From Blumeriella jaapii (lineage: Eukaryota; Ascomycota; Leotiomycetes; Helotiales; Drepanopezizaceae), in assembly GCA_009599575.1 (NCBI GenBank), contig VWND01000004.1, forward strand, positions 1,170,001 through 1,234,000: a stretch of DNA of 64,000 nucleotides, given 5' to 3'. Positions 1 through 11,531 of the stretch are shown here, in pieces. The notes beneath the pieces were generated by a model. The model saw nothing but the letters and a program-made list of their open reading frames with translations. It did no database searches and was not told where the DNA came from. The translations under genes were made by a program, and so were the position numbers. Position 1 is the stretch's first letter. Each line of letters begins with the position of its first letter.

Positions 1-139
1 GCTGAAAATGCTTATTCGCTGCGAATGCGAAAAGTTATAATATCGATAATAACGATATAAATATAATAATATAATAAAAAGTTGTTTTAATAATATCGAA
101 CTGCCGTTCCGATAAATAAAAAAATCAAAATATAAAAAT
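1..139 (+). pseudogene. 3' end of Gypsy-A internal region (RIP-mutated)
   Basis: AT-rich remnant directly upstream of the LTR at 140-542. It ends in a short A-rich stretch (aatataaaaat) that matches the stretch before the other copy of this LTR (aatataaggat, 56520-56530). It therefore looks like the last part of a Gypsy internal region with its polypurine-like end. One frame gives a basic peptide near base 10 that could be the polyprotein tail, but no domain can be recognised. The rest of the element lies left of the window. Confidence 0.45.
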
Positions 140-542
140 TAAAAAGCAGAAAATCACTAATTTAAATAATAAAGCTTAGATAAAATTGAATTAATAATCA
201 AATTAATTTCTATCTTTTATATTTTTAATAAAAAGCGCTTATAAGTAGAAAAAAAAAATGGAACCTTCGAAAAAAATGTTTTCTAAAAAACCAGGCGAAC
301 TTTATTTAATATGCTTTTCTAGCTTCTATCCCGACCTTTTCTCAATTTTTTCTAATATAACTTTAATAACTGGTTCTTTAGCAATCACTTTTATAAAATG
401 TTTTATTTAAATATTATTTCTAGCCCTTATAATACTATCCGGCCCCCACGGCCTATTCGCAAAAATATTATTCGAGGGTTGGTAAAAGGCAGAGGGTCTT
501 GCCGGATCACCTGACTTATATACGTGATATTGGTTCCTGACA
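140..542 (+). repeat. LTR-A, 3' LTR of a Gypsy element
   Basis: This 403-bp repeat has a second, similar copy at 62513-62917 and an inverted fragment at 22686-22829. The ends fit TG...CA: the left TG has become TA, and the right end is CTGACA. The copies differ mainly by transitions. The next bases continue a LINE reading that is also present in the copy at 10555, so I infer that the Gypsy was inserted into that LINE. The following five bases (543-547, GTATT) would be one half of its target duplication; the other half lies outside the window. Confidence 0.75.
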
Positions 543-1699
543 GTATTCGAAGCTATCGCCGTACGCATTTCGAAAAAATAATATAATTACGCGATTTAAA
601 ACGTTTTAGCCACGGTTCCGAAGCTATTCGGCGACGTTTTTTATTATTTAAAATATATAAAAAACGAAGTTTTTATTTAACTTAAAATTAAGCCGATTAG
701 CACGCGCTTTTTCCGATACGAAGCGAATTTAGTTATAAATAAGCAAACCTGAATTATTCTCTTTTATAATTAATTAAAAGTTTTATTTTTTTCGGCGTTA
801 ACGCCTAGGCCAAGCTTATTAATAAAAAACCGGCTATATTTCGCTACGATTTCGGATGCTAAAGCTTTTGCAATTTATTAGCTTGCATCCGATACGCTCG
901 TTGCAATTATTATAGCAATCGTATGTAAAACTACGATAGCCCGATTGATTTTAATTGCAAAACAGTTTTTATAATGCGCGAATTGTTTTAAGTTATACGC
1001 TGCGGATTATTTACGCTGCTTTGCGGCTTTTCGCCGCGTAAATAGCAAAATAATACGACTTATCAAAAAAAAATTGAAAACTGTTCGGCGATTAAAAAAA
1101 GCGGCTTATTCGGTCGCGATTATTTTTATTGTCGAAACTTTTACTTTTTTAAATAATAATAACCCGGCTTTTAAAAACGCGGGCCGAAAAAAAAAAACGC
1201 GAAAATGCTATAACGGCATACGAGCAAAAAAACTACCGCGCTTTTAATTTTTATTTCCGCCGCGGTTACAACGCTAAACGTGATTTTTTCGGACCGTTTA
1301 ATCCGGAATTCGGTTTTAAAATAATCGCTAAATATTTAGCATTTGGGCCGAAAAGCATATTCGATTTTCGACGATACGGCTTGTGTAGCCTTTTCGCAAA
1401 ATACACTTTTTTTTTATTTTGTTAAAAGCAATTTATTCTTTTTTATTAAATTAATTACGAAATAAATTTTAAGTTTTCGCAAACGAATTAAAAGAAAATA
1501 TTAATATTAATATTTTTATTTTTTAATAATAAAACATTTATATAAGCAACGCGAAGGATTTCGCAACCGAAAGCTTAAAACAAATTTTAATATTTGCTAA
1601 GCAAACGTTTAAAAAAAAAACCGAAGCATATTACGTTTTTGCATTTGTGCGATATAAAACGTATAAACGTAATTTGCGTATAAGAATTTTAAAGCGCTC

Positions 1700-3483
1700 C
1701 GGAAATTAAAATACAAAACTATCCGTTATACGATTTGTATATACCGATCGATTTATAAAACGAAACCGAAAAGAAAATTTTCGAGCGAATACGTTTTAAT
1801 TATTAGTTTATATTCGAAAAAATGCAAAACTTAATTTATAACAACGACGATTAATTAATAGCAAAAACTTGCTTTGGCTAAACGTAAATATATATTTTAT
1901 TTTCAACGTATATAAATAAAATTATATTTAGTAAGTATTAAATTACGTAATATATTTCGAATGATTTTTTAATTGTATAATAAACGGCGATTTTAATAGC
2001 CGATACGATACTTTTGAGCCCGGATCGAATACGACAAAAAATAAAAGATATTTCGCAAATTAGGCTGCTATTTCGGATATAAATTTTATCGGCGCCGCCG
2101 GCGAATTTATTTATAATAAAAAATACGTTTTGGATTTTATTTTTTCGAATATATTTAATTCGATTATTACGATACGGTACGATATTTATAACGATTTAAA
2201 TTACGAAATTTAAATAACGACTTTTTTTAGCAAAAGAAAAATATTCGTAATATAAATATATTATAAAATATCCGATTTAAAACTCGGCAAATTCGCAAGT
2301 TTAATACGCGCAAAAACAAGCCGATTCGCGGATTTCGTTATATTATTAACGTTAAAAAAGCTAAACGAATACGCGGCTACGCTGGCCCTGATTTTTTAAA
2401 AAAATATTATATTTGCCGGAAAACTTTTTCAAAAAGATTTACAAGCTATTTTATAATAGACCGACGAATATTAAAAAGCTAAAAATAAACATTTGCGAAT
2501 ACGCCGAATAATATATAACGGTAAAATCTTCGAAAAAAACCAGGCAGTTTTTCGTTATAATACGCAAAGCGAAAAGAAATTATTAGCGAAAATTTATTAA
2601 CGGAATTAATAATAACGAAAAGCTATATAAAATAATAAATTAGCATCGAATAATTACGAATTTTAAAGCTTTTTTATTAGTAATAAATAGCACGGTAATT
2701 AAAAATATTAAAAACAAAGCTAATGCTTTGAAAAACGAAATATTTAAACGCTTTTTAATTACCGACGATTTCGACCAAAATTTTTTTATCGAATAAATAA
2801 AATCGGGCTATTTTTTTTAAGCATATTTCGTATTATCCGAAAAAAATAAAAAAATATTGCATCGGAATTATTAGTATTTTTCCGAGTATTAACCGGATTA
2901 CGATAAAACTTTTAAAAGCTTGCTAAAAAAAATTTAAAACCGTTTAATATAATTTGTTTAACCGCTGTTTCGCAACGAATTATTTTCCGACTTTTTAAAA
3001 AGTGGCCGAAATAGCTATAATAATTAAAATTAATAAACGAAACAAATTTTCTTTACGCTCGTAGCGTCCGATCGTTTTTTTTTTTTTTTATATTTAAAAG
3101 CTTCGAAAAAATTATCGTTAGCAAAATCGCGTAAATAGCGCTTACGACCGGCTTGTTTAGCTTATAATATAAAAGACCTTTTCCGAAACGCTTTATTTTC
3201 GATTTGGCAGCGTATTTTATTATCGATATCGAAATTGCGTTCGCCGTAAAAAAATATATTACGATTGTTATTTTAAACTTGTAAAGCGCGTTCGACGCCG
3301 TTTAAAAAAAAAACCCGACGTTTGCTTAAAAAAAATAACCGAGCAAAAATAGCTTTTTTTTATTTTTTTTATTAATTAAATCGTTTTTTACGGAACGACG
3401 AATGCAAATACGATTCGAAAAAAAAACTATCGATTTTAGCTACGTTTATTATAGTATTTTTTTTAAAAATCGCTATTTTTTTC
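1700..3483 (+). pseudogene. LINE-1 endonuclease and N-terminal half of reverse transcriptase
   Basis: This is the decayed coding region of the LINE. An apurinic/apyrimidinic-type endonuclease would nick target DNA, and the reverse transcriptase would then copy the element RNA there. The sequence shows the endonuclease block GDFN at 1986-1997, followed by a frame reading DTFEPGS. From about 3000 to 3483 come the N-terminal RT blocks, with an in-frame stretch that includes an R-I/L-R-F-E segment at 3402-3430. The frame is broken many times, mainly by TAA/TAG where CAA/CAG is expected. It stops at the Copia insertion inside the RT block that normally reads like G-x-P-Q-G-S, and resumes at 16129. 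It cannot make a working protein. Confidence 0.8.
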
Positions 3484-3682
3484 TGTTGGTTTCACTAAGG
3501 GGGGGTTTGTTGTATAATACACGGTTAAGACGTTGCAATAACTGTTGGTTGTATTGCGATAGGGTCTGGTTTTTATCTAGCTAGCTGCGCGGTAGAATAT
3601 GTAGGGGTTGCAGCCTAATATGCACCAATTTAGCGCAGGCTATAACATTACGTATTATACGTGATTATCCTATATTCCTATA
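3484..3682 (-). repeat. Copia-1 LTR (3' LTR of the minus-strand element)
   Basis: This 199-bp LTR starts with TGTTGGTTTCACT. It is more RIP-mutated at its right end than the partner at 15925-16123: the paired CACGTG motifs there have become TACGTA and TACGTG. A related LTR piece lies inverted at 19234-19330. Confidence 0.9.
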
Positions 3683-3734
3683 CTAGCAACTTTTTTTAAT
3701 AGAATAACATTTGTATAAAAATAACGAGAATTAA

Positions 3735-5184
3735 AACTGCTCGTTTTTATTTTTCCATCCAATCTTTTATTCGTATTTCGATTTTATTAGTATTAACAAA
3801 AGTCGTAAGAGCTTTGTTAGGAACTGATTTCGTTATTGCATTAATTGGATTGTTCTGACCGTCGATTTATCTGACTTTTGCTAATTCTTTTTTTTTATAA
3901 TTTTGTCGTAATGCTATTATATCGATTATAAGTCTTTTTTTCTTCGTTGTATTTAATTTTACTAAGCATTCGTACAAAAAGTACGAGTCGGTATATACTA
4001 GGACTAAAACGTTGAAAAAATCAAGTTTGCTAATAATTATTCGTAAAATAATGGCTAGACAAATAGCGATATTAACATTTTTTTATTATATTATAAATCT
4101 CAAACGCTAAAACAGAACGAATAACCTTTTGGCATTTGGTAGAGCTGATTGCAATAAAATTTTCTTTTATTTTAAACGAATTCTTAAATTTTTTTTTATT
4201 TTTAATAAAAACTTCGTAGCCAATTTGCGAATTATAATTTTTATTGTTTGCAAAAAAAAAACCGTTAACAAATATAAATAATTTGGCCGTTGATAGATTT
4301 ATTCGTATAAATAATAATTTTTGCTTTTAATTGTTAATTATTTATTGTAAGCGCTTATTAATAATTGCGATATCGTTTGTAATAAGGTGTTTTTGTTGAA
4401 TTTGCGTTGCAACTAAAAGGTCGAAAATTGCTTTTGGTTAATATAAATTAATAATATAAGCATTTCGAGCGCGCTGAGCGAGGTAATTACTGCCATTTTT
4501 TTTTAATTAATTCGAGTTTTTTAGCTTGGTTTTTTTGTTTTAAAAAAAATAAAACCATTTTTTTGCTTTCACAAAATATTATTATTAAACGTTAGTTTAT
4601 TATTCGCAGTTAGGATGTTTTTTGATTTAGCATTAAAATCGGCTGCCTATAGCTTTTTTTTTTTTTTAAAATAAAAAAATCGTCGTTTGCAAATTGCAAA
4701 ATGTCGTCGGTTTGCATTTTTACAATTGCAAATACAGGCGTAATAAAAATAAATAAGCAAAAGTCGTACGTAAAAGTAATTATATAAAGTTTTTTTTTAT
4801 AGTGTTTGTAATACGTATTCCATTAATAAGTGCCTGCTTTTACAATATTATATAATGGTTTGTGTAATAGCAGAATCGAACTTTTAGAGTAATTTTGACG
4901 CAATTTTTTCGGAAGGTATATAAGAATTTAATATTTCAGAAACCTATTAGCATTTATATACGCCTGGGTAATATCGCGTAAATAAAATGTAGCGCTGCAT
5001 AACAATTCGAAAGCAGATGCAAAAGCAATAATTAATTTTTGGCTGTTTCGCTGAATAATCGGAGATTAAATGAAAATATCGTATTTTTTATCGTCGTTAT
5101 AAGCTTAAATAACTAGTTTTGATTTTTCGAAAGGTTAGGGCGTGTTTTTTGCTTTTAATTTTATTAATAATACGAGAATTGAAA
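3735..5184 (-). pseudogene. Copia-1 RNase H and C-terminal reverse transcriptase
   Basis: Read on the minus strand, 3741-4000 matches the Ty1/Copia RNase H end: a block like K-R-L-I-I-D-I-I-A-L-R-Q, then an I-D-G-Q-N-N-P motif, then A-I-T-K. The same blocks occur in a better-preserved form in Copia-2 at 56801-57028. Upstream (to 5184) the sequence aligns with Copia-2 57030-58270, so it holds the C-terminal RT. RNase H would degrade the RNA strand of the RNA:DNA hybrid during reverse transcription. The frame is destroyed by stops, and the gene is cut at 5185-5199 by the LINE-2 target duplication. Confidence 0.75.
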
Positions 5185-5899
5185 ATACGAACGTTATAAT
5201 AGTAGTAATAGTAGTATTAATTAACGTCTAGCGGAGTACAGCCGAGGGGCTGCCCTTCTAAGACCTCCCAGAGGGTACGGAAACGTGCTAAGCTAAAGAA
5301 TTAAATACAAAATACGACTCCGAAAGCAATTCGTATTAGTACAGCTAAAGCTGCTGTCGACTACGCTTTTCGCCGCCTTTTGCGATAGTCCGTTAATAAA
5401 AAATATAAGCGTAAAACCCAAAAAAAAACTTAAAAAATATGTATACGGCACCGATCAAAATATAATTTGTCGGTTGCGTAGAAACGCATAATAGTATAGC
5501 CAATAGGCCGAAAAAAAAAAAAAAGAAAAGCAATATTTAAATATCCGAATTCAAAAACCAAAAGCGAAAAACAGATTTGCGCCTACCAAAATAAAAAATT
5601 ATTCGTTATACAAATATATAAAATAATATTCGCTCCGCTATAACGTCGCTTCGCGCGGCCGTACGCAATTTATTTTGTTCGAATTGCAATCGATTAAAAT
5701 AAGTAATATACGTATAACAAAACTAATTATATTTAAAAAACTATAATAATAACGCGTAAAAACGTTACAAAATCTTTTGGCTCGCGAAGCAAATTTTTAA
5801 AAAATATTACGGCTTTTCGTTCGGTTCGAAAAAAAAAGCGTTTGATCGAGTTTTTTTAAACTAATTAAAAAAACGTTTAATCGCGCGGCGGCATAATAT

Positions 5900-8800
5900 T
5901 AAATACAATAAAATCTTAAGCTTTTTGCATTTGCAATACAATTTAGCGTCGGTATAATTATACTTAACGTAATATTATTCGTAATTTTTATAAATAATTT
6001 TAATCGCCAAATAATAATAAAACAATTGTTTCGGCATATCGAGCTTCGGCAAAAGTTTAATTGCGTAAATCGGATTTTACCGCTTATAATTTCGTAAAAG
6101 CTTTTTGTTGGCTGTTTCTTACCAGCGGCTTCGGTGCGAATCTCGCATTTTTTTAAAATCGAAGCGTATTTTATTTATAATCGGTTCGGACGCAAAGCTT
6201 TTGTTTCAAAAGGTTTTTTCTGCATTCGCATTCGTCAATTTATCGGCGGCCTTGTTACTTTCGATGCTCGTATAGCCCGGTGCTTATTTAACTTTCACGT
6301 CGTATATTTCTATTATTTTTTAATAGGCCAAAAAGACTTATTAAAAAAAAAAAAAAAATATCTCGCGTATTTCTTAAATTACTAAAATATTATCGATATA
6401 TATTTATAATTTTTGCGTACGCACTTCGGCTGGCATACTCGCAATTTTTTGCAAACCTTTTTATGCTTTTATCGCTTTTGCGTCGAAAACGTAAAAATAA
6501 TCGTTTATCGAACCGTATTTAAACGCTATTTGCCTGCGGTTTTAATATATAACGTATTCGTAGTTTACGAAATAAGCGCCGTTTTTATACTTTTCGCAAT
6601 CGTCCGAAAAAATCGTAACGTTTCCGAAAAATAATTCTGCTTATTATTTTTTGAAATTTTTCGCGGCCTTTTTTTTTTTTTAACGCTTATAATAAAATCG
6701 ATGCGGCTGCCGGGCGAAAAATACGAAAAAACCAGTTTAAATCGTAAAATTTATAAAAAAATATCGCCGAAGCGCTGAATCTTCGTTTTGGCGGCTATAT
6801 ATATATCCGCGTATTTGCTTCGAGAAATTATTAAAATAAAAATGCGTTTAAAAAACCAAAAAATGCGCTTCGTCTACGGTTTGCAATTTTATCGCAAAAC
6901 GTGTTTTAGCTTTTTTTAAAACCGCGCTTACGAAAAAAAGACTTGCGTTCCGTATTATTATAATAAAAAAAAATAATACGTTATATAAAAAATACTTTTC
7001 GTACGGCCAGAATAATAGTTTTTTATATTAAATCGATATAACCAACCGCCGAAACGAATATTAATTTAATTATTTCGTCCGATTCGGCGTTTAAGTTTCG
7101 TACGGCTTGCGTATTAAATTTCGGTTTTAAATAATATCGAAGAAAAAACATAAATAATTATTGCTTTTCGCAGCGCGCTGGCCGGAAAGCTATTATTAAT
7201 TCGGCCGAAGCTTTTAATATATTGCGCCGCTTATCGTGCTTTATTTACGCGTTTTTTAACGTATCGTTTAAAAGTGAATTTTCGATCGAATCAGACTTTT
7301 AGCTAGCGCAGCGCGGATTGCTCGCTTTTTTTCGTCGTAATAATATAAAAAATCGTAATTCTGTCGTCGATTATAATCGAAAAAGCGTAATTATTATTTT
7401 ACGTAATAATATATATTATTTCGATTTTTTTCGGCGCGAAAGCGATTTTGTATTCGTTTTTTTATTCGAAGATATCGCGAACGTTTTTCGCAAATAATTC
7501 GATATTATTGTTTAAGCTATATAAAATACGATAAATTAATATATCGTTTGCGTATTTAAAACGAAAAATAAAATTTTAATTAAGCAATTTTGCTAAATAT
7601 AATATATATAAAACCGAAGAAAATAGCGATTTTTAGAAAATATCGCAATAAATATAGCTGAAATCGGTAGTTTTTTTTTCGAATCGTATTTGCATTCGTC
7701 GTTTCGTAAAAAACGATTTAATTAATAAAAAAAATGAAAAAGGCTATTTTTGCTCGGTTATTTTTTTAAATAAGCGTCGGGTTAAAACGGCGTCGAACGC
7801 GCTTTATACGTTTAAAATAATAATCGTAATATGTTTTTTTACGGCGAGCGTAATTTTAATATCGGCCGTAAAATACGCTGCCAGATCGAAAGCAAAGCGT
7901 TTCGGAAAAGCGCTTTTATATTATAAACTAAGCAGGCCGGTCGTAAGCGTAATTTACGCGATTTTGTTAATAATAATTTTTTCGAAGCTTTTGAATATAT
8001 AAAAAAAAAAAGCAATCGAGCGCTACGAGCGTAAAAAAGATTTGTTTCGTTTGCCGGTTTTAATTATTATAGCTATTTCGGCCAATTTCTAAAGGATCGG
8101 AAAATGATTCGTTGCGAAGCAGCGGTTAAATAAGTTATATATAACGATTTTGACTTTTTTTCAGCAGGCTTTTAAAAGTTTTATCGTAATCCGATTAATA
8201 TCCGAAAAAATGCTAATAATTCCGATGTAATATTTTTTTATTTTTTCGAGCGATACGAAGTTTGCTTAAAAAAAATGGCCCGATTTTATTTATTCGATAA
8301 AAAAATCTTGGTCGAAATCGTCGATAGCTGAAAAGCGGCCAAATACTTCGTTTTTTAAAGCGTTGGTTTTGTTTTTAATATTTTTAATTACAACGTCGTT
8401 TATTATTAATAAAAAAGCTTTAAAATTCGTAGTTATTCGATGCTAATTTATTATTTTATATAGCTTTTCGTTATTATCGATCTCGTTGATAAGCTTTCGC
8501 TAATAATCTTTTTTCGCTTTGCGTATTATAGCGAAAAACTGCTTGGTTTTTTCGAAAATTTTATCGTCGTATATTATTCGACGTGCTCGCAAATATTTAT
8601 TTTTAGCTTTTTAATATTCGTCGATCTATTATAAAATAGCTTATAAACCTTTTTAAAAAGGCTTTCCGGCAGTTATAATACTTTTTTAAAAAACTCGGGC
8701 TAGCGCAGCCGCGTATTCGTCCAGCTTTTTTAACGTTGATAATATAACGGAGTTTACGAATCGGCTGATTTTTGCGCGCATCAGATTTGCGAATTTGCCG

Positions 8801-9300
8801 AATTTTAATTCGGATATTTTATAATATATTTAAATTACGGATATTTTCCTTTTGCTAAAAAAAATCGTTATTTGAATTTCGTAGTTTAAACCGTTATGCA
8901 TATCGTATCGTATCGTAATAATCGAATTAAGCATATTCGAAAAAATAAAATTTAAAACGTATTTTTTGTTATAAATAAATTCGCCAGCGGCGCCGATAAA
9001 ATTTATATTCGAAATAGCAGCCCAATTCGCGAAATATTTTTTATTTTCTGCCGTATCCGACCCGGGCTCGAAAATATCGTATCGGATATTAAAATCGCCG
9101 TTTATTATACAATTAAAAAGTGGTTCGAAATGTATTACGTAATTTAATACTTATTAAATATAGCCCTGTTTATATATATTAAAAATAAAATATATATTTA
9201 CGTTTAGCCAAAACAGATTTTTGCTATTAATTAATCGTCGTTGTTATAAATTAAATTTTGCGTTTTTTCGGATATAAATCAGTATTTTAAAACGTATTCG
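5900..9300 (-). pseudogene. LINE-2 endonuclease, reverse transcriptase and RNase H
   Basis: On the minus strand this region matches the coding part of LINE-1. The RT active-site block reads Y-A-N-D at 7543-7554, so the first catalytic aspartate of the usual Y-x-D-D has become asparagine, exactly as in LINE-1 (16192-16203). The endonuclease GDFN block lies near 9080-9100 and RNase H at about 6150-6650. Stops interrupt every frame. The protein would have copied the LINE RNA at the nicked target, but this copy cannot. Confidence 0.78.
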
Positions 9301-9899
9301 CTCGAAAATTTCTTTTTCGGTTTCGTTTTATAAATCGATCGGTGTATATAAATCGTATAACGGATGATTTTATAATTTAATTTTTAAAACGCTTTAGAAT
9401 TTTTATACGCAAATCACGTTTATACGTTTTGCATCGCATAAATGCAAAAGCGTAATATGCTTCGGTTGTTTTTTTTAAACGTTTGCTTAATAAATATTAA
9501 AATTTGTTTTAAATTTTCGGTTGCGGAATTCCTCGCGTTGCTTATATAAGTATTTTATTATTAAAAAATAAAAATATTAATATTAATATTTATTTTTTTT
9601 AATTCGTTTACGAAAGCTTAGAATTTATTTCGTAATTGATCCGATAAAAACGAATAAATTGCTTTTAACGAAATAAAAAAAAGCGTGCTTTGCGAAAAAG
9701 CTACGGAAGCCGTATCGTCGAAAATCGAATATGCTTTTCGGCCAAAATACTAAATATTTAGCGATTGTTTTAAAATTGAATTCCGGATTAAGCGGTCCGA
9801 AAAAATTACGTTTGGCGTTGTAACCGCGGCGAAAATAATAATTAAAAACGCGGTAGTTTTTTGCTTATATGCCGTTACGGCGTTTTCGCGTTTTTTTTT

Positions 9900-11485
9900 T
9901 TTCGGCTTGCGTTATTAAAAATCGGATTATTATTATTTGAAAAAGTGAAAATTTTAATAATAAAAATAACCGCGACCGAATAAGCCGCTTTTTTTAATCG
10001 CCGGACAGTTTCCAGTTTTTTTTTAATTAGTCGTATTATTTTATCGTTTACGCGGCGAAAAGCCGCAAAACAGCGTAAATAATTCGCAGCGTATAGCCTA
10101 TAGCAATTCGCGTATTATAAAGCTGCTTTGCAATTAAAACCAGTCGGGCTATCGTAGTTTTATATTCGGTTATTATAATAATTGCAGCGAACGTATCGGA
10201 TGCAAGCTAATAAATTGCAAAAGCTTTAGTATTTTAAATCGTGGCGAAATATGGCCGGTTTTTTATCGATAAGCTTAGCTTAGGCGCTGATTTCGAAAAA
10301 AATAAAGCTTTTGATTAGCTATAAAAAAAAAATAATTCAGATTTGTTTGCTTATAATTAAATTCGTTTCGTATCGAAAAAAGCGCGTATTAATCGGCTTA
10401 ATTTTGATTTGAATAAAAACTTTTTTTTTTATATGTTTTAAGTAATAGAAAACGTCGCCGAATAACTTCGAAACCGTGGCTAAAACGTTTTATATCGCGT
10501 AATTATATTATTTTTCCGGAATACGTACGGCGGTGGCTCCGAATATTTTACGAAAAACCTCGACGTTTTTTTAAATAATAAAAAAGTTTTTGGTTTTTAA
10601 ATTAATTAAATAAAAAGCTTAGTTTATTTTTATAAGCGTTAGATTTTTAATCGCGTTTTTCGTTAGGCCCGATATAAACTTCGCGATTTTTTATTTAAAA
10701 ACGAAAATATTAGATTTGTTTAATAAAATGCTTTTCGCCGATGTAATTAAAAAGCGATGATTTTGTCGAATTCTTGCTAGTTAATCTTCGATAAACGAAT
10801 TTAAAAAAACGCGTAAAATTTCGCTAATAAACGGACGCGTTTGTTATTATAACTTTTTAACGGTAATCGATTTTAATTTTTCGAGATTTATTAAAATTTT
10901 TAAAATTTTTTATAAAATTCGGTTTGTTTAAATAACTAACTTAGCAAAAAAAAAAAAAAGATCGATGCTATTTAGCGAAGCGGCGAAAAAAATAATAAAA
11001 GCGCGGGTTTGCAAAAAAAAAATAAGATTTTTTGCAAGCTTTTCGGCGTATTATCGCGCTTCGGGTTTTTTTTGCTGATTTACGACGCTGTCGGCAGCGG
11101 TCGCGAATTATATTTATATTTTGCGGCGTATTTGAAATTATCGGTTTGCTTCGTCGAGCTGGCTAATAATAGCCGACGTTGTAATAATAAATATTCGCGC
11201 TTCGTATTTTAAAGCGAAAAAAAAAAAGCGAATGCTAAAAACATTCGCTTGCTTTTTTTTTTTAGAATGCAAATTTAATTAGGACGGTAAGATTGCGTTT
11301 ATAAAACGAATGTATAATTCGTCGTAATCGTGGTCGTAGTCGTCGGACGACCGAAAAGGAATAAAAAAAATCATTTCGCGAGCTGTACGGCGAACGCGAC
11401 GAGCTTTCGAGCTGATTTCTCGAAATTCGGAAAAAGACGAGTTTCCCGAATCGAATACAATAAATTTAATAATTATTGCGAACAA
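9900..11485 (-). pseudogene. LINE-2 ORF1 region (putative gag-like ORF)
   Basis: LINEs of this type carry a first ORF for an RNA-binding protein upstream of the endonuclease. The minus-strand frame that starts with ATG at 11485 is open for 68 codons and has an acidic D-D-Y-D-H-D-Y-D-E stretch. It then breaks up into stops. I see no clear zinc knuckle. The assignment rests on position at the 5' end of the element. Confidence 0.4.
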
Positions 11486-11531
11486 AAAAGTAGAATCCGT
11501 GTATATTATGAAGGATATACGAACGTTATAA

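Larger units (their letters stand above)
5200..11516 (-). mobile_element. LINE-2 (Tad-like), inverted copy nested in Copia-1
   Basis: A 6.3-kb non-LTR element flanked by a 15-nt direct repeat, ATACGAACGTTATAA, at 5185-5199 and 11517-11531. This is a typical LINE target-site duplication. The 3' end is on the left: a (TAG)n-type tail at about 5200-5215, then a GC-richer 3' UTR (5222-5390) that is the inverted match of 18370-18508. The region 5222-7620 is inverted relative to 16130-18508, and 7600-10560 relative to 541-3480. The part at 10560-11516 exists only in this copy and should hold the 5' UTR and ORF1. Confidence 0.88.

Noticed and set aside
3402..3584. 60-codon frame at the LINE-1/Copia-1 junction as a gene
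   Set aside because: It runs from the RT remnant into the Copia LTR; only its first part is LINE coding sequence.
6134..6634. Plus-strand open frames at 6134-6385 and 6413-6634, with a similar frame on the minus strand at 17107-17292
   Set aside because: They are antisense to the RNase H region of LINE-2 and LINE-1; the likeness reflects the inverted LINE copies.
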